Assembly (NCBI RefSeq): GCF_000024025.1
Contig: NC_013131.1
Location: 7,564,001 to 7,628,000 of the forward strand
Direction: 5' to 3'
Source: Catenulispora acidiphila DSM 44928
GTDB lineage: Bacteria > Actinomycetota > Actinomycetes > Streptomycetales > Catenulisporaceae
DNA length: 64,000 nt
Shown: positions 56,860 to 64,000 of the stretch, piece by piece
Position numbering within the stretch: the stretch's first letter is position 1
Layout: each line of letters opens with the position of its first letter
The notes under the pieces: model-generated
The model's input: the letters and a program-made list of their open reading frames with translations, nothing else
Database searches by the model: none
Told to the model about the DNA's origin: nothing
Program-made: the position numbers and the translations under genes

Positions 56860-57297
56860 ATGTCTGGTTTTCGTAAGTTCATCCTGCGCGGCAACTTGGT
56901 TGATCTGGCAGTGGCTGTGGTCGTGGGTTCGTTGTTCAGCTCGCTGGTCAAACAGTTCGTCGCATCGTTCATCACCCCGCTGCTGGGCACGATCGGCGCC
57001 ACTCCGAACTTCGACCATCTGAGCTTCACGATCAGGCGTCACGCGTTCGCCTACGGGGCGTTCCTCACCGAGGCGTTCTCGTTCGTGATAGCCGCCATCG
57101 TGATGTACTTCGCGATCGTCCTGCCGTTCAGCCGAATGATCCACCTTTTCGACGGAAATCAGGCGGCCACGGAGAAGGACTGCCCTGCTTGCACCATGCG
57201 GATCCCCGTATTGGCCAAGCGCTGTCCCGAATGCACCACCGTCCTCGACTCGGAGCACTCGTGGGATCATGGAACCACTGCCGAGGAGGAGCGATGA
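56860..57297 (+). CDS. mscL: Large-conductance mechanosensitive channel with C-terminal zinc ribbon
   Basis: 145 residues. MscL core: FRKFILRGNLVDLAVAVVVG and two helices, with LTEAFSFVIAAIVMYF. The cytoplasmic tail, normally a helical bundle, instead carries CPAC (108-111) and CPEC (122-125), a likely zinc ribbon. It relieves osmotic down-shock. The stop overlaps the dehydrogenase start (ATGA), an unusual pairing. Confidence 0.9.
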   Translation: MSGFRKFILRGNLVDLAVAVVVGSLFSSLVKQFVASFITPLLGTIGATPNFDHLSFTIRRHAFAYGAFLTEAFSFVIAAIVMYFAIVLPFSRMIHLFDGNQAATEKDCPACTMRIPVLAKRCPECTTVLDSEHSWDHGTTAEEER

Positions 57298-58478
57298 AAG
57301 CCTTGACCTGGCACGGAAAGCGGAATGTGCGGGTGGAGACGGTGCCCGATCCCGCCATCGAGGATCCGACGGACGTCATCGTCAAGGTCACCTCGACCGG
57401 GTTGTGCGGGTCCGACCTGCATCTCTACGAGGTTCTCGGCCCGTTCCTGAGCCGTGGCGACATTCTGGGCCACGAGCCGATGGGCACGGTCGCGGAGGTC
57501 GGCTCCGAGGTCACGTCGTTGCAGGTGGGCGACCGGGTGGTGGTGCCCTTCAACGTCTCGTGCGGCACGTGCTTCATGTGCCGGACCGGTCTGCACTCCC
57601 AGTGTGAGACGACCCAGGTCCGCGAGTACGGTTCGGGCGCCTCACTGTTCGGCTACACGAAGTTGTACGGCCAGGTACCGGGCGGTCAGGCGGAGTTGTT
57701 GCGGGTCCCGTTCGGCGACCACCTGCCGATCAAAGTGCCTCACGGACCGCCGGACGACCGGTTCGTGTTCCTGTCCGACGTCCTGCCCACGGCGTGGCAG
57801 GCCGTCCAGTACGCGGCCGTGCCGCGCGGGGGCAGCCTGGTCGTGCTGGGACTCGGCCCGATCGGGGACATGTGCACCCGGATCGCCCAGCATCTCGGCG
57901 CCGACCTGGTGATCGGTGTCGACCTGGTGCCCGAACGCCTGGCACGAGCCCGCACCCGAGGTGTGCGCGTCCTGGATCTCCAGGTCCACGGCAAGAAGCT
58001 CGCTGACGACATCCGCGACCTGACCGGCGGACGCGGACCGGACGCGGTCATCGACGCCGTCGGACTGGAGGCGCACGGCGCTCCGGCGACCAAGCTCGCC
58101 CAACAGGCGACCGCCCTGCTGCCCAGCGCACTGTCCGCCAAGCTGATGCAGGTCGTCGGAGTGGACCGGCTGACGGCCCTGCACCTGGCGATCGATGTCG
58201 TGCGCCGCGGCGGCACCATCTCGGTGGTCGGCGTCTACGGCGGCATGACCGACCCCATGCCCCTGATGACGATGTTCGACAAGCAGATTCAGCTCCGCAT
58301 GGGCCAGGCCAACGTCCGACGCTGGTCCGACGACATCCTGCCGCTGCTCACCGACGAGGATCCGCTCGGCGTCGACTCCTTCGCCACCCACCACCTCCCG
58401 CTGGACCAGGCGCCGGCCGCCTACGAGATGTTCCAGAAGAAGGAAGACGGCGCGGTGAAGATCTTGTTCAATCCGTGA
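57294..58478 (+). CDS. Zinc-dependent alcohol dehydrogenase
   Basis: 394 residues; GAGGAGG site and ATGA overlap with mscL. Catalytic zinc ligands: Cys38, His60, Glu61; structural zinc cysteines at 90, 93, 96 and 104. The NAD-binding motif is GLGPIG, with acidic GVDLVPER after it indicating NAD preference. It resembles the glutathione-independent formaldehyde dehydrogenase group. Substrate not known. Confidence 0.88.
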   Translation: MKALTWHGKRNVRVETVPDPAIEDPTDVIVKVTSTGLCGSDLHLYEVLGPFLSRGDILGHEPMGTVAEVGSEVTSLQVGDRVVVPFNVSCGTCFMCRTGLHSQCETTQVREYGSGASLFGYTKLYGQVPGGQAELLRVPFGDHLPIKVPHGPPDDRFVFLSDVLPTAWQAVQYAAVPRGGSLVVLGLGPIGDMCTRIAQHLGADLVIGVDLVPERLARARTRGVRVLDLQVHGKKLADDIRDLTGGRGPDAVIDAVGLEAHGAPATKLAQQATALLPSALSAKLMQVVGVDRLTALHLAIDVVRRGGTISVVGVYGGMTDPMPLMTMFDKQIQLRMGQANVRRWSDDILPLLTDEDPLGVDSFATHHLPLDQAPAAYEMFQKKEDGAVKILFNP

Positions 58479-58524
58479 CGCGCGTGCAGCTCTAGCGGTA
58501 CCGACCAGATGCGACAGCGGGAAG

Positions 58525-59418
58525 CTACTCAGAACCCGGCGTAGCGACGACCGACGCATCGAGCTGGTCGCGCAGAATCGCGGCCGCTCGCTGCGCGGTG
58601 CCCGCGCAGCACGTGTTCACCACGACGTGCACCTCATCGACGGACTCTCCGAGCCGGCGGCTTCGGTCCGCCCACGCCTTCAGCTCGGAAGCGGAGTATT
58701 CGTAGCGGTAGCGCTCTTCCTTTCCGCCTCGTGACCACGCGGCACTGTGGCCGTGCAGACGGATGACCGCCTTGTTCGCGGTGGCTGCGAGCAGCGCGGG
58801 AACGGCGCCGGGGTGGGACTGGGACATGTCGGCGCAGACGTAGGCAGCGTTGTGGGCGCGAAGCAACTGCCATGTCCGGTCACGCTGCTCCGGTTCCAGC
58901 CAGGAGCTGTGCCGGAACTCGACGGCTGCCGGGAACGGCGCGCATTGGCGCAGCGCGGCCCGGACCGCCGCCGACCCGGCGGCGTCCGCTCGGCATTGCG
59001 GCGGGAACTGGAGAAGCACCAGCCCGAGATGCCCTGATTCGAGCAGCGGCGTGAACGTCTGGTGGAAGCGGTGCCAGAGTTCTGCGACGAGTCCTGCCGG
59101 CGCCGACGACGCCGTCAGCCACGGGCCGCGAACACGGGTCCTGAGATCGGCGGGCAGCGTCGCGGTGCGCGTTCGATGGCCCGTGAACAGCGAGTACGCC
59201 TTGACATCCATGGTGAAACCGTCGGGCGCCGCGTCGATCCAGCCCGCCACGGTCGTGGCACTCGGCAGCGCGTAGTACGGCGCGTCGGCCTCGACGAGCG
59301 GGAACTGGCTGGCGTAATAGCGCAGCCGATCCGCCGCGGTCCTCGTTCCCGGCGGGTACCAACCGCTTCGAATCAGACTCGCGTCGGCCCACCCGGCAGT
59401 GCCTGTCAGGATTCGCAT
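58525..59418 (-). CDS. DUF72 protein (YecE-like TIM-barrel)
   Basis: 297 residues from ATG 59418; GGAGGTG upstream, and a GTG at 59427 is possible. Matches DUF72: GTAGWAD, YYASQFPLVEADAPYYALPS, FTMDVKAY, LVLLQFPP and EFRHSSW. Function unknown, though the fold is a barrel. Convergent with the dehydrogenase gene. Confidence 0.88.
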   Translation of the reverse strand: MRILTGTAGWADASLIRSGWYPPGTRTAADRLRYYASQFPLVEADAPYYALPSATTVAGWIDAAPDGFTMDVKAYSLFTGHRTRTATLPADLRTRVRGPWLTASSAPAGLVAELWHRFHQTFTPLLESGHLGLVLLQFPPQCRADAAGSAAVRAALRQCAPFPAAVEFRHSSWLEPEQRDRTWQLLRAHNAAYVCADMSQSHPGAVPALLAATANKAVIRLHGHSAAWSRGGKEERYRYEYSASELKAWADRSRRLGESVDEVHVVVNTCCAGTAQRAAAILRDQLDASVVATPGSE

Positions 59419-59606
59419 ACTCCACACCTCCGGGCCGCCGCATGCCCCGTCTCCGGGGCGTCACGCGCGCCTCACCGCACCGGGAATCTTCGGAGGATCG
59501 GCGGGTCCGCTGTTTGAAAACGCGGCACCTGGCCAGACGGCATTCCTGTCAAGACATCTCGCGGCTCCGCCAAGAGGGGCTTCGAAACACGAAACGGAGG
59601 GTGATC

Positions 59607-59876
59607 ATGGGCATCATCGCGTGGATCGTGCTGGGACTCGTCGTCGGTTTGATCGCCGACCGCATCATGGACAGCCCGCACGGGCTGATCGTCACGACCG
59701 TGGTCGGTATCGCCGGTGCGCTGCTCGGCGGCTGGCTGGCGCAGAAGATCTTCCACGTCGACAACATCCGCGGCTTCTTCAACCTGTCGACCTGGCTGAC
59801 CGCGCTCGTCGGGGCGATCGTGCTGCTGGGCGTTCTCCAGCTCGTCACCGGCAGCCGTCGAGGACTGCGCCACTAA
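59607..59876 (+). CDS. GlsB/YeaQ/YmgE-family small membrane protein
   Basis: 89 residues from ATG 59607 (GGAGG upstream). Three helices with the MGIIAWIVLGLVVGLIAD start and GIAGALLGGWLA pattern. This stress-associated transglycosylase-associated protein family is widespread; mechanism unknown. Confidence 0.9.
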   Translation: MGIIAWIVLGLVVGLIADRIMDSPHGLIVTTVVGIAGALLGGWLAQKIFHVDNIRGFFNLSTWLTALVGAIVLLGVLQLVTGSRRGLRH

Positions 59877-59935
59877 GGGAGCTGGGAAGCCGGACCGGGC
59901 GAGGCACGACACATCCCAAGGGACGGAAGACGGCC

Positions 59936-61057
59936 ATGACGCTCAAGGACTCGCGGGACCTCGAACTGCTCACTGTCGGGGTGGAAGAAGAGTTCATGCT
60001 GGTGGACCCCGTCAGCCGCTTCACCGTGCCGCGAGCGCCCGAAGTCCACGCGTTCGCCGCCGAGCGGCTCGGCGAGCAAGTCGCGCGCGAGCTCTACGCC
60101 ACCCAGGTCGAGATCAACAGCAGACCGGCGAAACAGGCTGAGGTGCTGCGGCAGGATTTGGTGGAGGCGCGGCGAGCGCTGGCTTCGGCGGCCGCTCACT
60201 TCGACTGCATGCTCGTCGCGTCCGGCACCGCGGTCCTGACGACCAAACCCTTTCCCATCACCGAGGGCGAGAGGTACGAGGAGATCGCCGAACGCTACTC
60301 GGCGGCGACGACCGACATCGACAGCGAGGCCAGCGGTTGCCACGTCCATGTCGGTGATCTGGAGTGCGACGAAGCCTTGGCACTGGCCGGTCATCTGCGA
60401 CCGTGGCTGCCTGTGCTGCAAGTCCTGGCCGTCAACTCGCCGTTCGCCGCCGGGTCGTTCCGGCGCGTCGCGAGTTGGCGGCACTACCAGCAGCAGGCTT
60501 GGCCGATCACCGGGCCCACCCCGATGATGACCGCCCTGGAATATGAGGCTCGCGCCCAGGAACTCGTCGACGCTGGAGTACTGATCGACAAGAGAATGAT
60601 CTACTGGTACGCCCGTCCGTCGGAACACCAGCCCACGCTGGAAATCAGGGTCGCCGACGTCTGCGCGGACGTCGACATCACCCTGCTCGTCGCCGTTCTC
60701 ACCCGCGCGTTGGCCATGGTGCTTCTTGCGGACGTCCGAGCAGATACGCCGGCTCCGCGAACCGAAGAGCTCGAGGTCCGCGAACATCACCGCGGAGCTG
60801 CCACCCTCGGGCCGGCCGGGCTGTGGACGCACCCGCTCAGCGGCGTTTCGATGCCGTTGTCAGCCGGTGTCGAAGCCCTCGTCGCGCACGCGAGACCGGC
60901 GTTGGAGATGCTCGACGAGACGCGGCTCGTCGCACAGCTGCTGCGGCGCGCATACCATCGCGGCACCGGGGCGCAACGCCAGCGTGCCGCGTACCGGCGG
61001 CGCGGACGCCTGGAGGATGTCGTCGACGAACTCGCCGCCCAGACCATCCGCGCCTGA
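59936..61057 (+). CDS. GCS2-family carboxylate-amine ligase (YbdK-like), second copy
   Basis: 373 residues from ATG 59936. GVEEEFMLVDP, QVEINSRP, SGCHVHVG, NSPFAAGSF and MIYWYARPSEHQPTLEIRV match the first copy at 34938 and the family. It forms a gamma-glutamyl-type amide. Follows a small membrane protein gene. Differences in the region after SGCHVHVG suggest a different amine substrate from the first copy. Confidence 0.88.
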   Translation: MTLKDSRDLELLTVGVEEEFMLVDPVSRFTVPRAPEVHAFAAERLGEQVARELYATQVEINSRPAKQAEVLRQDLVEARRALASAAAHFDCMLVASGTAVLTTKPFPITEGERYEEIAERYSAATTDIDSEASGCHVHVGDLECDEALALAGHLRPWLPVLQVLAVNSPFAAGSFRRVASWRHYQQQAWPITGPTPMMTALEYEARAQELVDAGVLIDKRMIYWYARPSEHQPTLEIRVADVCADVDITLLVAVLTRALAMVLLADVRADTPAPRTEELEVREHHRGAATLGPAGLWTHPLSGVSMPLSAGVEALVAHARPALEMLDETRLVAQLLRRAYHRGTGAQRQRAAYRRRGRLEDVVDELAAQTIRA

Positions 61058-61079
61058 GCAGCGGTACTCACGCCCCGTC

Positions 61080-61625
61080 TCACGCCCCGTTGGCCCGCCT
61101 GGCGCGGTACGCCGCAGCTTTGGCCTTGTCGCCGCAGGTGCTCATGCCGCACCAGCGGCGTCGGCGCGCGTGGCTCCGATCCAGAAACGGCCGGGTGCAG
61201 GTGGGCGCGGCGCACCAGCGGATGCTGTCGTGCTGTTCGTCCCGAGCCAGTAGCAGGCCTTCCTGTGCCAGAAGAGCCAAGGCCTGCGTCACGGTCCCTG
61301 TTCTGTGCACGTTCCCGTGTGCGTCGATGGACAGCCGTGGGCCGTCGTGGGCAGCGAATCGGGTGAGTGTCTCGCGCACCGCTGGAGTGAGCGCGGACCC
61401 GCCGGTGAGGCTGACCACCAGGGTGTAGAGGGACTCGCGGAGCTGGCGCGCCGCGAGCAGGTCGGCTTCGCCCGCCGTCGGTGGTGTATCGACGACACGG
61501 GCCTTGACCAGCCAGTCCGCCAGGTCCTCAGGCGTGCTGAGGCGCTCGAGGCGGGTCGTGGTGCGCTCCGCGACGGTCGCGACGTAGTCGAGCACCACAT
61601 GGCCGGCGACGAACTCGAATCTCAC
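61080..61625 (-). CDS. CGNR zinc-finger transcriptional regulator
   Basis: 181 residues using GTG 61625, which yields VRFEFVAGHVVLDYVAT, the usual start of the family; a GTG at 61679 is an alternative. No strong ribosome site, so the message may be leaderless. The N-terminal ABATE-like domain is followed by a C-terminal CGNR zinc finger (CAAPTCTRPFLDRSHARRRR, then WCGMSTCGDKAK). Divergent from an MFS exporter, whose expression it probably controls. Confidence 0.88.
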   Translation of the reverse strand: MRFEFVAGHVVLDYVATVAERTTTRLERLSTPEDLADWLVKARVVDTPPTAGEADLLAARQLRESLYTLVVSLTGGSALTPAVRETLTRFAAHDGPRLSIDAHGNVHRTGTVTQALALLAQEGLLLARDEQHDSIRWCAAPTCTRPFLDRSHARRRRWCGMSTCGDKAKAAAYRARRANGA

Positions 61626-61696
61626 GTCACCATATTGACCGGTGACGCGCTGGCGTGCAACGCTGACTTCTGGCGTCACCTGACTGACCGGTGACG
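61625..61696. promoter_or_regulatory. Two CGTCACC-N9-GGTGACG palindromic operators
   Basis: The pattern occurs at 61625-61647 and 61674-61696, with centres 49 bp apart; TGACCGGTGACGCG is identical in both right halves. The first overlaps the regulator start, the second lies toward the exporter. Likely binding sites of the CGNR regulator. Confidence 0.8.
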
Positions 61697-61723
61697 CGGA
61701 CAGGTCTCAGCCTCAGCCTCACC

Positions 61724-61760
61724 TCACCGATACACCGCACCGATACACCGATACACCGAT
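61724..61760. repeat. CACCGATA short tandem repeats
   Basis: The 8-mer CACCGATA recurs four times with slight spacing differences just before the exporter start (61780), within the leader of its message. Confidence 0.65.
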
Positions 61761-61779
61761 TCTTCAGGCGGGAGTCCCG

Positions 61780-63123
61780 GTGACCGACCGTGCCAGTGCC
61801 CTGACGTCCGCAACCGCTCGCGCGACCGAGCGTCTCGCCACAGCAGTGGCTCCCTCCAGCCCGCGCTATCTGGCCGTGGCCACACTGGTCCGCCTAGCGG
61901 ACGGCGGCTCGACCGTCGCGCTGGTGACGCTGGCGATCTCGCTGCGTCACGGCGCCGGAGGGGCGAGCGGCGGCATACTCACAGCGCTGCTTACCGCGCC
62001 CCATCTCCTGGGCCCGGTGGCCGCGGGCCCGCTGGCAAGAGCCAAAGACCCCCGTCGGGTTCTGGCCGCGGCGTTCGCAGGTTTCGGCATATGCCTGGCG
62101 CTTTGTGGCGTCCTGCTGCAACACGGCCACCTCATCCTCGCAGCAGCGGCAGCTTGTACCGCTGGCTGTAGCGGACCACTGCTCACCGGCGGCTTGAGCA
62201 CGCAAGTCAGCGCCCGCGCCGACGGCCTTGCGGAGCGACAACCGGGGACACCGCCGACACCGCCGCTTGATAAGAGTCCTGATATGCGGCGGGCAGAAGC
62301 CTGGGACGCGGCCACGTACGGCGTCGGGGCAACGCTGGGACCCACTGTCGTGGCAGGAATCGTGGCCCTCGCATCACCGGTGGTCTCGGTCGTGGCGCTC
62401 GGGGGCGCGGCGGTGGCCGCCGCGTTCCTGACCCTGAGGCTGCCGCGCGCCGCAGGGACCGGGCGCTCGGAGGCCGCGCAGATGCCGATGCGTAAGGTCT
62501 TCGCGGCGATCATGGCGGTTTCCGTACTCCGACGAACCCTCGCGGCCACGGTGCTCGCAGCCTTCGGCACCGGCGGCCTGCTGGTGGCCGCGGTGGTCTT
62601 CGGCACCCGTCTGGGTGGTCACACGGCCGACGGAGCCATGCTCGCCGCGGCCTTCGGCATCGGGAGCCTCACCGGATCGGCCGTGCTCATCATGCGGCCG
62701 TTGCGCAGCGAACCGGAGTCCGCGATGGTCGCTCTGCTAGCCGTCTCCGGCCTCCTGATCGCCTTGTCCGCAGCCGCACCCGATCTGGGCCTGGCAGCCG
62801 CCGCCTTCGCATCCGCCGGCGCGGCATCAGCCGCCCAATTCACCGCCAGCCTGGCAGTACGTTCCACCTACGCCCCACCCGGCACCCGAGCCCACGTGTT
62901 CGTGACGATGGCCGGCCTCAAGATGGGCTGCTCAGCCCTCGGCGCAGCCGTCGTCGGCACCGTCCTCACCATCGGACCACGCCCCGCACTGCTCCTGATC
63001 GCCTCCCTCGTCCTCAGCGGCGCGCTGATCGCGACCGTGATGAGGCGCCGGACTCGTTTCGGACCAGCGACTCAGGACTCTGTCGTGCCAGCGGCGAATG
63101 TTCCGAACGCTCGTGTCCGCTAA
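61780..63123 (+). CDS. MFS exporter controlled by the CGNR regulator
   Basis: 447 residues from GTG 61780 (GGGAG upstream). About 12 helices; a long Pro/Thr-rich loop (about 150-165) interrupts the middle. No specific substrate motif was recognised. Divergent from the CGNR regulator, which suggests regulation by an exported or incoming compound. Confidence 0.85.
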   Translation: MTDRASALTSATARATERLATAVAPSSPRYLAVATLVRLADGGSTVALVTLAISLRHGAGGASGGILTALLTAPHLLGPVAAGPLARAKDPRRVLAAAFAGFGICLALCGVLLQHGHLILAAAAACTAGCSGPLLTGGLSTQVSARADGLAERQPGTPPTPPLDKSPDMRRAEAWDAATYGVGATLGPTVVAGIVALASPVVSVVALGGAAVAAAFLTLRLPRAAGTGRSEAAQMPMRKVFAAIMAVSVLRRTLAATVLAAFGTGGLLVAAVVFGTRLGGHTADGAMLAAAFGIGSLTGSAVLIMRPLRSEPESAMVALLAVSGLLIALSAAAPDLGLAAAAFASAGAASAAQFTASLAVRSTYAPPGTRAHVFVTMAGLKMGCSALGAAVVGTVLTIGPRPALLLIASLVLSGALIATVMRRRTRFGPATQDSVVPAANVPNARVR

Positions 63124-63229
63124 GTCAGCCCGGTGACCGGCCAGCGCGCGCAACCTGCTTGTCTGTCCCAGACGTCATCCATACTGGCGGGGCATAGGCG
63201 AGGCATATCCACGGCGAGAAGGGGGAAAC

Positions 63230-64000
63230 GTGGCGCGATGGAGGCCGCTACCTGCGGGTCTGGCTCCGGCGGTGGTCAGGTTTGTCGTGCAGTTGCGGAA
63301 GCTGAAGGATGACAGTGGGCTGAGTCTTTCTCGGCTCGCGGCGAAGACCGGCTTCAGTGTCTCGTCCTGGGAGCGATACCTCGCGGGCAAGACGCTGCCG
63401 ACGGCGGCGGCGGTCGAGGCGCTCGCCGAGTTGGTCGGCGCCGATCCGGTGCGGATCGAAGCGCTCCGGGATGCCGCGGCCCAGGTTTGGACGGAGCAGG
63501 CAGAGCAGACGGAGCAGATAGAGAGCGATAAGACAGGCCTAGTCGAACAGCCCTCTGACACGCTCGAGCCGGACGACGAGCCCGGGCCTCCAGCAGGTTC
63601 CTCCCGTTCAAGGCGACTCCTGCGGACTGCCGCGACTGGGGCGGCCGGTGCCGTCGTCGGTGCGGCGGTCACGCTGCTGCTGGTCGGTCCGAGGAGCGGC
63701 GGTACCAAGCCGCAGGCCTTGGCGGTCACTCCGCGGGTCACCTACACCTGTACCTACACGCAGCGCGGCGGGCAGTGGTACGCCGGAAACAGCGCGACGA
63801 CCACCGACTTCCTTCAGGTCGACATGTGGGGTGCGGAAGTCGCCGAGCTCCAGTGCCTGCTGCAACGTGCGGGCTTCTCGCCGGGCGGTATCGACGGCAA
63901 CTTCGGCCCGCTCACCGAACTCGCCGTGATCAAGGCGCAGAAGGCAGACCAGTTGGACGTCGACGGTCAGGTCGGGCCGAAGACGTGGGCGGCTCTGCGC
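63230..64000 (+). CDS. HTH-TM-peptidoglycan-binding protein (3' end cut off)
   Basis: GTG 63230 has GAAGGGGGA upstream and the frame is open to the window end (257 residues seen). The N-terminus is an XRE-type helix-turn-helix (LSLSRLAAKTGFSVSSWERY). After an acidic linker, one helix (about 135-152) leads to an outer part with YTCTYTQRGGQWYAG and a peptidoglycan-binding_1 motif (VAELQCLLQRAGFSPGGIDG, FGPLTELAVIKAQ). This layout links DNA binding inside to wall binding outside. Only a short C-terminal end is probably missing. Confidence 0.85.
   Translation, partial: MARWRPLPAGLAPAVVRFVVQLRKLKDDSGLSLSRLAAKTGFSVSSWERYLAGKTLPTAAAVEALAELVGADPVRIEALRDAAAQVWTEQAEQTEQIESDKTGLVEQPSDTLEPDDEPGPPAGSSRSRRLLRTAATGAAGAVVGAAVTLLLVGPRSGGTKPQALAVTPRVTYTCTYTQRGGQWYAGNSATTTDFLQVDMWGAEVAELQCLLQRAGFSPGGIDGNFGPLTELAVIKAQKADQLDVDGQVGPKTWAALR

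Noticed and set aside
61724-61760. Possible CRISPR-like repeat
   Set aside because: Unit of 8 bp without spacers; a simple tandem repeat.

Overview
This is high-GC actinobacterial chromosome. GC-rich codon use, many GTG starts, a SARP-type regulator, CHAT/TPR proteins, a CGNR regulator, SHOCT proteins and MFS exporters point to a Streptomyces- or Catenulispora-like filamentous actinomycete; the genus is an inference. I see no rRNA, tRNA, CRISPR array, transposase, phage or conjugation gene, so there is no direct sign of a recent mobile element.

Layout. 1-2136 (-): truncated FtsX-type ABC permease. 2312-4951 (+): large secreted protein with beta-helix, PKD and CWB2 wall-binding repeats. 5449-7628: a polytopic membrane protein and a small protein, both unknown. 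7858-19580 (+): tightly coupled operon of a TPR-CHAT protease-like protein, four P-loop GTPases, a tail-anchored membrane protein and a small acidic protein. 23056-19598 (-) and 23225-28517 (+): two divergent modules resembling the CATRA conflict systems of the Aravind group. The minus module has a SARP regulator fused to a ThsA-like macro domain, a CATASP-like small protein and a CATRA-like protein with a TIR-like NADase domain. The plus module has a second CATASP-like protein, a CATRA-like protein with four C-terminal TM helices and a second TPR-CHAT protein. This 20-kb block (7.8-28.5 kb) is the most interesting part of the window: two caspase-like proteins, a TIR, GTPases and a possible nucleotide-sensing regulator side by side, probably a composite immunity / regulated-cell-death island.

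28.6-44.3 kb is mixed accessory content: membrane-anchored secreted protein, GH10 xylanase with repeat operators, acyl-CoA ligase-like enzyme, zinc metallopeptidase, class II amidotransferase divergent from a GCS2 ligase, lipoprotein, SulP transporter, lipid-kinase-like protein, and small SHOCT / DUF6325 / membrane proteins. 44.6-53.7 kb (+) looks like an amino-acid/peptide utilisation and export run: APC permease, small membrane protein, M20 peptidase, M24 aminopeptidase, two DHA2-type MFS exporters around a DUF2252 protein. 53.9-64 kb: membrane protein, TIGR03118 secreted protein, MscL with a zinc-ribbon tail coupled to a zinc alcohol dehydrogenase, DUF72, GlsB/YeaQ, a second GCS2 ligase, a CGNR regulator divergent from an MFS exporter with two matching palindromic operators between them, and a truncated HTH-TM-peptidoglycan-binding protein at the right edge.

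Family assignments rest on recognisable motifs and architecture read by eye; no database search was run.
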